Shown: piece after piece, positions 1 through 5,897 of the stretch
Numbering within the stretch: the first letter of the stretch is position 1
Layout of the letters: each line of letters opens with the position of its first letter
NCBI GenBank assembly: GCA_029259835.1
Contig: JAJDEL010000826.1
Location: 1 to 6,871 of the forward strand
Source: Planctomicrobium sp.
GTDB taxonomy: Bacteria > Planctomycetota > Planctomycetia > Planctomycetales > Planctomycetaceae
DNA: 6,871 bases
Direction of reading: 5' to 3'
Position numbers and translations under genes: made by a program
The notes under the pieces: model-generated
What the model was told of the DNA's origin: nothing
Databases searched by the model: none
The model's input: only the letters and a program-made list of their open reading frames with translations

Positions 1-2102
1 TGATGGACGAGTTTCATAACTTCAACGATTCACAACGCGGCATTGTTTGGGAACTGTCGCTGGCGCTGCTGCCGAAGCATGTGCGATTGATGTTGCTCTC
101 GGCAACGGTCGGAAACTCCGTCGATTTCCTGATGTGGTTGCGTCAGGAGCATGACCGGAAGATTCAATTGATTCAGGGGAGCGAACGAACCGTGCCGTTG
201 CAATTCAATTGGGTTGGTGGAGAATTGCTCGGCGAGTACCTTGAACAGATGCAGGACGGAACCGAAGCAACGAAACGGACGCCAGCGCTGGTCTTCTGTT
301 TCAACCGTCAGGACTGCTGGACCGTTGCCGAACAACTCAACGGGAAAGGACTTCTCGCAGATGGACAACAAAAGGCGCTGGCGAAACGGCTCGATGAATG
401 GGACTGGAAGGCGGGCGTCGGTCCGAAGTTGAAGCAACTCCTCATGCGCGGCGTGGGGGTGCATCATGCTGGGATGCTACCGAAGTATCGACGGCGCGTT
501 GAGAAACTGTTTCAGGAGAAGTTGCTTTCTGTTTGTATTTGCACAGAGACACTCGCCGCCGGAATCAATCTGCCAGCACGATCAATCGTCATGACGACTC
601 TGCTGAAAGGACCACCGGGAAAAAAGTCGGTCGTCGATGCGAGTTCCGCGCATCAGATATTTGGTCGGGCCGGTCGACCGCAGTTTGATGACGTTGGCTA
701 CGTCTTCGCCTTGGCACATGAAGATGATGTCAAAATCGCTCGTTGGAAGGAGCAGTACGATCAGATTCCGGAAGACACAAAAGATCCGAATTTGATCCGG
801 ATGAAAAAGAAGATCAAAAAGAAGATGCCAACGCGGAGAAACAATGAGCAGTATTGGAATGAGGATCAATTCAAAAAAGTGATCGACGCGCCGCCCGCGA
901 ACCTCGTCAGCAAAGGCGACTTGCCATGGCGATTGCTGGCGTATCTGTTGAAGGTTTCTCCGGATGTGAATCGCTTGCGACAATTCGCAAACAAACGACT
1001 ACTGCCGGTCAAGCAGAAGGAGAAAGTCAACGAGCGACTCACGGAGCAATTGCTCACGCTCTACAGCGGCGACTTCATCGACCTGGAACCGGCACCACCG
1101 GAGAATACGCATAAAGTCTTTCGAGATTGGTCGATGCCAGAGGATCCCACGGCAACGCCACCTCAAGACGAGGAAGCTTTCGGCACGGGACTGCTAGATG
1201 AGTCCAAAGAAGCAGGTGTTGAATCATCACAAGAAATTGAAGAATCAGTAGAGACTGAAAATACTGACGAGCAGCCACAGTCAATCGGAACGTTCGGCTC
1301 TCTTCTGCAAGAAGCACTCACGAAAGAGACCAGCGAAGACGAGAAAACGCCAAACATCAAGAAGGTCATTCACCCTTCGCTGATCGAAGAAAAAGAGATT
1401 TACATTCCGCAGGCAGTCACTGTCACTGATCGACTTTCGCAACTGCTGACCTTCCGCGGTTGCCATCCAATTTATGGGACATATCTGCTCGACCATCTCG
1501 GTCTCGCCGACAAAGCCGAGCGGATTCAGTTACTCGAAAGCGTGCTCGAAGTTCCCGGCTCCATGATGCGTAGCGTACGAGTTCCCCGACCATCCGAATT
1601 GCCACCGGGACCGCTGGCGGTTCACCGCATCGATCCGGAATTGATGGCCCGAGGACTGATCTCTCAGGCAGAACTCGATCCTGATTCCGTCGAACCAGAA
1701 CTCGACAACTTCGGCAAAGAGATACGAACCTGGTCTGTTCCGCTCGGCGATAAAGTACGTCGGCTGTTCGATTCCGACTTCCCAGGCGTTCGCGATTTAC
1801 GAACGCGATCGGCGTGGATCGTCGGACAGTTGCTGCACTACGGCGGCGACTTTCAAAAGTACGTCACAACCAAAGATATCACGAAACAGGAAGGTGTCAT
1901 CTTCCGACACGTCTTGCGAATGATCCTGCTCTGCCAGGAATTCAGTCAGTTCTGTCCGGTCGGAATCACACAGGAAGAGTGGTCCAGCGAGATGACCGAC
2001 ATCAGCGACCAACTCACAGAAACATGTAGAAACATCGACCCGGAAAGCACCGACAAAACCCTGGAAGCCATGGCAACGCTACCGGATTTGACGCAGGGGT
2101 AA
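1..2102 (+). CDS. Ski2/Mtr4-like superfamily 2 DExH-box helicase, C-terminal part (5' end outside window)
   Basis: The reading frame is already open at the left edge. The first complete codons give MDEFH, the DExH box (motif II, Walker B), so the true start and Walker A motif lie upstream. Visible in order: DEFH at residues 2-5, SAT (motif III) at 33-35, VGVHHAGMLP at 151-160, TETLAAGINLPA (motif V region) at 181-192, and QIFGRAGRP (motif VI) at 218-226. The HHAGM and AGINLPA forms are typical of the Ski2/Mtr4/Brr2 group of ATP-dependent RNA helicases rather than RecQ or DEAD-box enzymes. A lysine cluster (KKKIKKK, 268-274) and a poorly conserved-looking acidic stretch (about 380-450, rich in E, D, S and T) follow the core. 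A predicted helical C-terminal region (about 580-660) ends with ITKQEGVIFRHVLRM, which loosely resembles the DSHCT domain of Ski2/Mtr4. By family, an RNA-unwinding role in RNA turnover or processing is likely; substrate and partners cannot be inferred. It converges on the esterase gene, 28 bases away. Confidence 0.9.
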   Translation, partial: MDEFHNFNDSQRGIVWELSLALLPKHVRLMLLSATVGNSVDFLMWLRQEHDRKIQLIQGSERTVPLQFNWVGGELLGEYLEQMQDGTEATKRTPALVFCFNRQDCWTVAEQLNGKGLLADGQQKALAKRLDEWDWKAGVGPKLKQLLMRGVGVHHAGMLPKYRRRVEKLFQEKLLSVCICTETLAAGINLPARSIVMTTLLKGPPGKKSVVDASSAHQIFGRAGRPQFDDVGYVFALAHEDDVKIARWKEQYDQIPEDTKDPNLIRMKKKIKKKMPTRRNNEQYWNEDQFKKVIDAPPANLVSKGDLPWRLLAYLLKVSPDVNRLRQFANKRLLPVKQKEKVNERLTEQLLTLYSGDFIDLEPAPPENTHKVFRDWSMPEDPTATPPQDEEAFGTGLLDESKEAGVESSQEIEESVETENTDEQPQSIGTFGSLLQEALTKETSEDEKTPNIKKVIHPSLIEEKEIYIPQAVTVTDRLSQLLTFRGCHPIYGTYLLDHLGLADKAERIQLLESVLEVPGSMMRSVRVPRPSELPPGPLAVHRIDPELMARGLISQAELDPDSVEPELDNFGKEIRTWSVPLGDKVRRLFDSDFPGVRDLRTRSAWIVGQLLHYGGDFQKYVTTKDITKQEGVIFRHVLRMILLCQEFSQFCPVGITQEEWSSEMTDISDQLTETCRNIDPESTDKTLEAMATLPDLTQG

Positions 2103-2130
2103 TAGCGTGAGACACACTTCAAGTTTGCGG

Positions 2131-3015
2131 CTAGTCAGCGAAATTCCGAACTTGCAGCCATTCGACGCCTCTCTCGATCCAGGTGCCGATGTTGGAGTTG
2201 GGGCGGGGACGGATGCCGTAGCCGTGACCGCCGTTTTCGTAGATGTGAAGTTCTGCTGGGACTTCGTTTCGCTTGAGTGCGGAGTAGATCTCAACGGCTC
2301 CTAGCGATGATGAACGGTCGTCGTGAGTGTGCACGATAAATGTTGGCGGGGTTTTCTTAGTGATTTTGATCTGCGGAAGAAGCTCCTCGCTGCCCTGTTG
2401 CAACACTTGCCAGGGATAGATGAGCATCGCGAAGTCGGGTCGGTAGGACTGCTTGTCGACATCATCAATCGGTTTGTATGCGGGAACGGTGCTGGTGATG
2501 AGCATCGCACCGACTTGACCACCGGCGGAGAATGCCAACAGTCCGACTTTGTCTGGATCGATCTTCCACTTCGCAGCTTGAGATCGAATCAGGCGGACCG
2601 CCCGTTGACCATCTTGGAGCGGTCGCTTCCAGTTCGGTTCGCCTTTGGGCTTTGTTTCGTTTGTTCTGTAATTGACCACGAATGCTGCAATCCCATGTTG
2701 AGCAAGTCGCTCCGCAGCTTCAGAACCTTCCAAATCTGGAACGACTTTTCCAAATCCGCCGCCTGGGAGGATGACGACAGCGGTCCCGTTGCTCTTGCCT
2801 TTGGGGAGATAAACTTCCATCGCCGGTCTGTGAACATTGATCAGTCGTGTAATCGGAGGGTTTTCGTTCTCGCGACGCGGCATCGCTTCACCGACAGACC
2901 GCGAAGTTTCCCCAGGCGCCAAATCAGGCCAAACAAACTGCGTCGCGTCTGCTGCGTTAGTAGAATTCAGAGAGAGTGAGAATGCTGCGACAAAGAGAAT
3001 GAGCCAGGGTTTCAT
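2131..3015 (-). CDS. Secreted alpha/beta-hydrolase, acetyl-esterase / BD-FAE-like
   Basis: This 294-residue protein begins MKPWLILFVAAFSLSLNS, a signal peptide with likely cleavage near NAA|D (after about residue 22), so it is exported. The alpha/beta-hydrolase marks are PGGG (84-87, oxyanion-hole segment), the nucleophile elbow FSAGG with Ser163, HTHDD with Asp233 as the probable catalytic acid, and ENGGHGYG with His264 completing the triad. The family (esterase/lipase Aes, BD-FAE, acetylxylan esterase-like) removes acyl or feruloyl groups from polysaccharides or small esters; the substrate here is unknown. The start is set by AGAAGG at 3023-3028 (read on the minus strand), 7 bases before the ATG at 3015. 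An ATG directly upstream at 3018 is equally in frame and would add one Met. The frame stays open to a TTG at 3201 with another ATG at 3078, but those starts would bury the signal peptide. It is transcribed divergently from the VTT gene. Confidence 0.87.
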   Translation of the reverse strand: MKPWLILFVAAFSLSLNSTNAADATQFVWPDLAPGETSRSVGEAMPRRENENPPITRLINVHRPAMEVYLPKGKSNGTAVVILPGGGFGKVVPDLEGSEAAERLAQHGIAAFVVNYRTNETKPKGEPNWKRPLQDGQRAVRLIRSQAAKWKIDPDKVGLLAFSAGGQVGAMLITSTVPAYKPIDDVDKQSYRPDFAMLIYPWQVLQQGSEELLPQIKITKKTPPTFIVHTHDDRSSSLGAVEIYSALKRNEVPAELHIYENGGHGYGIRPRPNSNIGTWIERGVEWLQVRNFAD

Positions 3016-3022
3016 CATTGAG

Positions 3023-3028
3023 CCTTCT
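3023..3028 (-). promoter_or_regulatory. Ribosome binding site of the esterase gene
   Basis: On the minus strand this reads AGAAGG. It lies 4 bases before the ATG at 3018 and 7 bases before the ATG at 3015. The spacing favours the second ATG, and the site rules out the longer upstream openings of the same frame. Confidence 0.55.
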
Positions 3029-3087
3029 ATGAGTGATTCGCATGTACGAAATAGTTTATTTTGATCGAACGAAGTCATTTGAAGTTG

Positions 3088-3099
3088 TTCCCTGGGGAA
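3088..3099. repeat. Short palindrome TTCCC-TG-GGGAA
   Basis: Five-base perfect arms are separated by two bases, upstream of the esterase start in the divergent region. It could be an operator half-site pair, but its short length means chance is possible. Confidence 0.4.
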
Positions 3100-3164
3100 T
3101 CGCAACCTCGAATGCACAAGTGACTCAAAATGAAGTCGGTCAGAGCAAGTCTTTATCTGCTGTG

Positions 3165-3178
3165 TGTGAATGTTCACA
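3165..3178. repeat. Palindrome TGTGAA-TG-TTCACA
   Basis: Perfect six-base arms with a two-base centre, in the middle of the divergent region. Size and symmetry suit a dimeric transcription factor site. It resembles a CRP-like TGTGA/TCACA pair, but the spacing between these half-sites is 4 rather than the CRP value of 6. Confidence 0.5.
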
Positions 3179-3219
3179 GACAAGTCAAAATGAGTTTGCA
3201 ATAATCATGCAAACTTGTC
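3179..3219. repeat. Two overlapping inverted repeats (alternative hairpins) upstream of the VTT gene
   Basis: AGTTTGCA at 3193-3200 is matched perfectly by TGCAAACT at 3208-3215 (8-base arms, 7-base loop). A second pair, GACAAGT at 3179-3185 and ACTTGTC at 3213-3219, shares bases 3213-3215 with the first, so the two hairpins exclude one another in RNA. It ends 34 bases before the VTT start. It could be an operator, or a leader switch if transcription begins upstream of 3179. Confidence 0.5.
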
Positions 3220-3253
3220 AGAGATCAAGATATAAAACGATTTTGGATCAATC

Positions 3254-4057
3254 ATGTCAGAGGAATTGTCGCCACAATCAGCGACGGAAGAAGCTGGAAC
3301 GCAAGAGGATTCGAGTGCAAGTCCGAGCTTCTCTGGACCGATTAAAATTGTGTTGCTGATCGCGGTTATCGGTGTCGTCGGCTTCTCAATTTGGAAATTT
3401 GGCGATCAGCTTTCACTCTCTGCGTTGGCTGAACGTGAAACGGAGTTCCGGCAGTTTCAGAGTGACCATCCGGTCATGGTCTACGGGGTCGCGTTCCTGG
3501 TTTACGTTGCGGTTGCCGGACTTTCTCTGCCTGGAGCGGCAGGGATGACGCTCATTATTGGGTGGCTCTTTGGATTCTGGAGTGCCATGCTCATCGTCAG
3601 CTTTGGATCGACGGCAGGGGCAACGGTCGCGTTTCTGCTCAGTCGGTACCTGATGCGCGATGCGATACAAAATCGCTTTGGTGACCGACTTACCAAGTTC
3701 AACGAAGCACTCGAGCGAGAAGGCGCTTTCTATCTGTTCACCCTGCGACTGATTCCGGTCGTGCCGTTCTTTGTGATCAACGTTGTGATGGGTTTGACTC
3801 CGCTGCGAGTCACAACGTTCTGGTGGGTCAGTCAAGTCGGAATGATTCCCGGGACAGCAGCATATGTCTATGCCGGCACCAGCGTGCCTGACCTTCAAAC
3901 ACTTGCCACAAAAGGAGCCGGCGGCATCATCAGCCCGCAGCTTCTCGGAGCGTTTGTGATTCTGGGACTGTTGCCGATTGTGATTAAGAAGATTCTTTCG
4001 TGGACGACTGTTAGGAGAGAGGGAGAAAGAAAGGGAGAGGGGGAGAGCGGGAACTAA
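3254..4057 (+). CDS. TVP38/TMEM64-family (VTT domain) inner-membrane protein
   Basis: This 267-residue polytopic membrane protein belongs to the DedA/VTT superfamily, whose members are implicated in lipid scrambling or transport; the bacterial TVP38 branch is poorly characterised. A soluble acidic and serine-rich N-terminus (1-28) precedes the first membrane segment (about 30-48). Further hydrophobic segments lie at about 74-93, 95-116 and 117-133. The signature re-entrant region FTLRLIPVVPFFVINVVMG (162-180) contains the conserved Arg165 and Pro residues. Segments at about 187-207 and 228-247 follow. GSTAGATVAFLLSRYL (118-133) is the usual glycine-rich segment leading to an arginine. The last 15 residues are charged and encoded by an almost pure purine tract. 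The gene diverges from the esterase and converges on the sulfatase. The ATG at 3254 is the first reasonable start, with a weak Shine-Dalgarno. Confidence 0.88.
   Translation: MSEELSPQSATEEAGTQEDSSASPSFSGPIKIVLLIAVIGVVGFSIWKFGDQLSLSALAERETEFRQFQSDHPVMVYGVAFLVYVAVAGLSLPGAAGMTLIIGWLFGFWSAMLIVSFGSTAGATVAFLLSRYLMRDAIQNRFGDRLTKFNEALEREGAFYLFTLRLIPVVPFFVINVVMGLTPLRVTTFWWVSQVGMIPGTAAYVYAGTSVPDLQTLATKGAGGIISPQLLGAFVILGLLPIVIKKILSWTTVRREGERKGEGESGN
4013..4047 (+). repeat. 35-base uninterrupted purine (G/A) tract forming the 3' end of the VTT gene
   Basis: Every base from 4013 to 4047 is A or G, followed by one C and then GGGAA. It encodes the hydrophilic R/E/G/K-rich tail of the VTT protein. Simple-sequence tracts like this are prone to slippage and can extend a C-terminus without functional constraint. 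Confidence 0.75.
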
Positions 4058-4157
4058 GCGCGAGGTTTTTTCCCATCCTTAGGCAAAAATTTCTGATGAA
4101 CGATGCTGTCCCAACTCTTTACCCTAGTCACTAGCCCCTCAACTCTGGTCCCCTTCC
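4058..4157. other. Convergent spacer between the VTT and sulfatase genes
   Basis: Both flanking genes end here. The spacer holds a T6 run (4066-4071) without a convincing GC stem in front of it, an 11-base palindrome CTAGT-C-ACTAG (4124-4134), and a pyrimidine-rich end. TCCCCTTCCCT (4149-4159, running into the sulfatase stop) pairs imperfectly with the purine tract at 4032-4044. No canonical intrinsic terminator or gene was found. Confidence 0.45.
4124..4134. repeat. Palindrome CTAGT-C-ACTAG
   Basis: Five-base perfect arms around one base, in non-coding DNA between convergent genes. It may be a fragment of a dispersed intergenic repeat, but only a genome-wide count could show this. Confidence 0.4.
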
Positions 4158-5678
4158 CTACTTCTTCGCTTTCAAGCCAGTTTCTTTCGCCCAGGCGAAC
4201 CATTGTTCGGAGAGTTTCTTCACTTTCTGTGGGTGAGCGGCGGCGATGTCGTTCATCTCAGTACGGTCTTTGGCGATGTCGTACAGTTCCCAGGTTTTCA
4301 CTTTCTTATCCCAGCAGAGTTTCATGTCGCCTTGGCGGATGGCTCGATTGCCGGACCAGTCCCAGTAGAGAGTGTCGTGACCTGCGCGGGTCTTCCCTTC
4401 AAAGAGTGGTCGCATTGAAAGTCCTTCGATGGGGATGACTGCTTTGCCGTTGCGTTCCTTGGGTGCTTCGACACCTGCCAGGTCGGCGAAGGTCGGCAGG
4501 AAATCGATAATGTGTCCAACTTCGCGGCACATTGACGTTTGTGGAACTGTTCCCGGCCAACGGACGATCAGCGGCGTCGAGATGCCTCCTTCGTGAACCC
4601 ATTGCTTGAAACGCCGGAACGGCGTGTTCTGAGCATACGCCCAACCGGGACCACAGGTCGTGTAAAACTCTTTCACTCCCGGAGTGCGGTTCACATCAAC
4701 TCCGCCTGGCAGTTCCGCACAACCTCCATTGTCAGAGAGGAAAATGACGACGGTGTTTTCCGCAATGCCGTGACTGTCGACCTTGTTCACAATTTGCCCG
4801 ATTCCACGATCCATCGATTCAATCATTGCGGCGTACGTTGCCATCAGGTGGTCCTGGTAATCCTGATCGGGAAACGTTTCCCAATCTTTGACTTCCGGGT
4901 CTGGTCCGGGAAGTTCCCAAGCTGGGTCGATTAGGCCCATTTTCACTTGGCGTTCGTAACGCGCTTGCCGCAGCTTTTCCCAACCCATTTTGTACTGGTC
5001 GCGATAGATCGCGATATCTTTTACTTTGGCATGCAGCGGATAGTGAGGAGCTGTGTAGCAGACGTGGACGAAGAACGGCTTCTTTTCGCTCACGGCTTTG
5101 TCGATGGCGTTGCAGGCGTAATCGGAAAAGGCGTCGGTCGTGTAGAAGTCTTCTGGAAATTCGGTAATCCGTTTGTCATCTTCGCCAAACCAACGTACGC
5201 GCCCTCCCTTGAATTTCGGGTCTGGCAGGGATGGATCATGAAAGTTGCAACAGCCATCGAGCAAACCGTAGTAATTATCGAAGCCGCGGTCCGATGGTCG
5301 ATTCGGAGAAGAATTCCCCAGGTGCCACTTCCCGCTCAAGACACTGTGATACCCAGCCTGATTGAGGACTTCGGGAATCGTGACCATATTCTCTTTGAGC
5401 AGACTCCCCTTGCGACGGGGATAAAGTCCGGTGATCAGGGAGGCTCTGGTCGTCGTGCATTTTGCGTTGTTATAGAACTGTGTGAACCGCATCCCTTCAT
5501 ACGCCAGCCGATTGATATTCGGCGTGCGAATCTCGCCGCCGTAGCAGCCGATGTCCGAAAACCCCATATCGTCGCACATGATGAGGACGATGTTTGGTTT
5601 TGCGTTCGGTTTTTCTGCTGCAGAAAGAACTGAGACCGAGGACATCAGAATAATTGCGAAGGCAATCCAGTAGCGCAT
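4158..5678 (-). CDS. Secreted type I (formylglycine-dependent) sulfatase, arylsulfatase-like
   Basis: This 506-residue protein starts MRYWIAFAIILMSSVSVLSA, a signal peptide probably cleaved near SAA|E (about residue 21). Sulfatase marks in order: CDDMGFSD with metal-binding Asp36 and Asp37; NAKCTTTRASLITGLYPRR with Cys74, the residue converted to formylglycine, and Arg78; SGKWHLG with Lys117 and His119; APHYPLH with His212; LSDNGG with Asp316 and Asn317 for the calcium site; FKQWVHEGGISTPLIVRWPG with Lys358. The end has the usual ELYDI...DRTEMNDIA segment. Length is normal. It hydrolyses sulfate esters, probably on polysaccharides in the periplasm; the substrate cannot be assigned. The second residue after Cys is Thr, not the usual Pro or Ala. 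The ATG at 5678 is chosen because it opens the signal peptide. The frame extends to a TTG at 5744, and the Shine-Dalgarno is weak (GGAAC, 7 bases upstream). Confidence 0.92.
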   Translation of the reverse strand: MRYWIAFAIILMSSVSVLSAAEKPNAKPNIVLIMCDDMGFSDIGCYGGEIRTPNINRLAYEGMRFTQFYNNAKCTTTRASLITGLYPRRKGSLLKENMVTIPEVLNQAGYHSVLSGKWHLGNSSPNRPSDRGFDNYYGLLDGCCNFHDPSLPDPKFKGGRVRWFGEDDKRITEFPEDFYTTDAFSDYACNAIDKAVSEKKPFFVHVCYTAPHYPLHAKVKDIAIYRDQYKMGWEKLRQARYERQVKMGLIDPAWELPGPDPEVKDWETFPDQDYQDHLMATYAAMIESMDRGIGQIVNKVDSHGIAENTVVIFLSDNGGCAELPGGVDVNRTPGVKEFYTTCGPGWAYAQNTPFRRFKQWVHEGGISTPLIVRWPGTVPQTSMCREVGHIIDFLPTFADLAGVEAPKERNGKAVIPIEGLSMRPLFEGKTRAGHDTLYWDWSGNRAIRQGDMKLCWDKKVKTWELYDIAKDRTEMNDIAAAHPQKVKKLSEQWFAWAKETGLKAKK

Positions 5679-5770
5679 TACAGAGTTCCATGAAAAGACA
5701 CTTTCGTGAGCCTTCACTGTTTCAAAGATTGACCTAGGATGCAACCCGTTGGAGGGTGAACTCTAAGACA

Positions 5771-5809
5771 ACGACCAATTTTCGATTTTGTGAACTCACA
5801 ATCGGTCGT
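5771..5809. repeat. Interrupted inverted repeat (possible operator or leader hairpin)
   Basis: ACGACC (5771-5776) pairs with GGTCGT (5804-5809). Inside it, TTGTGA (5788-5793) and TCACAA (5796-5801) form a perfect 14-base dyad with a two-base centre. The left arm carries extra bases, so the whole is an imperfect stem. It lies about 90 bases upstream of both the sulfatase and PSCyt starts. A few T residues follow on the plus strand, but a terminator makes little sense between divergent genes unless it acts as an attenuator. Confidence 0.55.
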
Positions 5810-5885
5810 CGGTTTTCATTTCGGATCGCCATTTTCGTTTATCTCAAGTACACTTGACGACATGATGATTTTACAAATAGGAATT

Positions 5886-5892
5886 GGAAAAG
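5886..5892 (+). promoter_or_regulatory. Ribosome binding site of the PSCyt gene
   Basis: GGAAAAG sits five bases before the ATG at 5898, while the alternative ATGs at 5862 and 5865 have no purine-rich stretch ahead of them. This decides the start. Confidence 0.4.
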
Positions 5893-5897
5893 TTGCT

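Larger units (their letters stand above)
3116..3229. repeat. Degenerate direct duplication of a two-block motif
   Basis: Copy 1 (3116-3149) is ACAAG, four bases, TCAAAATGA, five bases, GTCAGAG, then CAAG. Copy 2 (3180-3229) has ACAAG directly joined to TCAAAATGA, then a 23-base stretch, GTCAGAG, two bases and CAAG. The same blocks occur in the same order. Copy 2 carries the 8-base inverted repeat in the gap between its second and third blocks. Confidence 0.5.
3016..3253. promoter_or_regulatory. Divergent intergenic control region between the esterase and VTT genes
   Basis: These 238 bases are more AT-rich than the flanking genes and must hold the promoters of both. They contain three independent short dyads (listed separately) and a degenerate direct duplication. 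A TATAAA at 3231-3236, 17 bases before the VTT start at 3254, could be a -10 element, but no good -35 lies at the usual distance, so I do not assign a promoter. The VTT start has only a weak purine stretch (TTGGA) ahead of it. No RNA gene was recognised. Confidence 0.5.
5679..5897. promoter_or_regulatory. Divergent intergenic control region between the sulfatase and PSCyt genes
   Basis: These 219 bases lie between two gene starts and must hold both promoters. The main structure is the dyad at 5771-5809. TTGACG at 5854-5859 could be a -35 element for the PSCyt gene, but no good -10 is seen 17 bases on (TACAAA at 5872 is too close), so no promoter is assigned. No convincing promoter was found for the sulfatase. 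No small gene or RNA was recognised. Confidence 0.45.

Noticed and set aside
1..2102. Defence-system helicase at the left edge
   Set aside because: The motifs fit a Ski2/Mtr4-type RNA helicase, and no nuclease, methylase or other defence partner is present on the visible side.
2323..2979. 218-codon open frame on the plus strand inside the esterase gene
   Set aside because: It lies antisense to a well-supported esterase with intact catalytic motifs; its translation is Cys/Arg-rich with no recognisable domain.
3165..3178. Classical CRP binding site
   Set aside because: The half-sites TGTGA and TCACA are 4 bases apart, not the 6 needed for a standard CRP site.
3016..3201. Upstream extension of the esterase frame to TTG 3201 or ATG 3078
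   Set aside because: It would put up to 62 residues before an obvious signal peptide and ignores the AGAAGG site just ahead of 3018/3015.
3033..3359. 108-codon plus-strand frame running from the intergenic region into the VTT gene
   Set aside because: It overlaps the VTT start in another frame, and its translation is low-complexity with no recognisable domain or ribosome binding site.
4049..4082. Intrinsic terminator at the T6 run after the VTT gene
   Set aside because: GGGAA/TTCCC and CTAAG/CTTAG are only 5-base arms that cross each other, and no GC-rich stem sits directly before the T run.
4947..5633. 228-codon open frame on the plus strand inside the sulfatase gene
   Set aside because: Antisense shadow of the sulfatase, with no family motif and no ribosome binding site of note.
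5679..5744. Upstream extension of the sulfatase frame to TTG 5744
   Set aside because: It would place 22 residues in front of a clear signal peptide; ATG 5678 is the simpler start.
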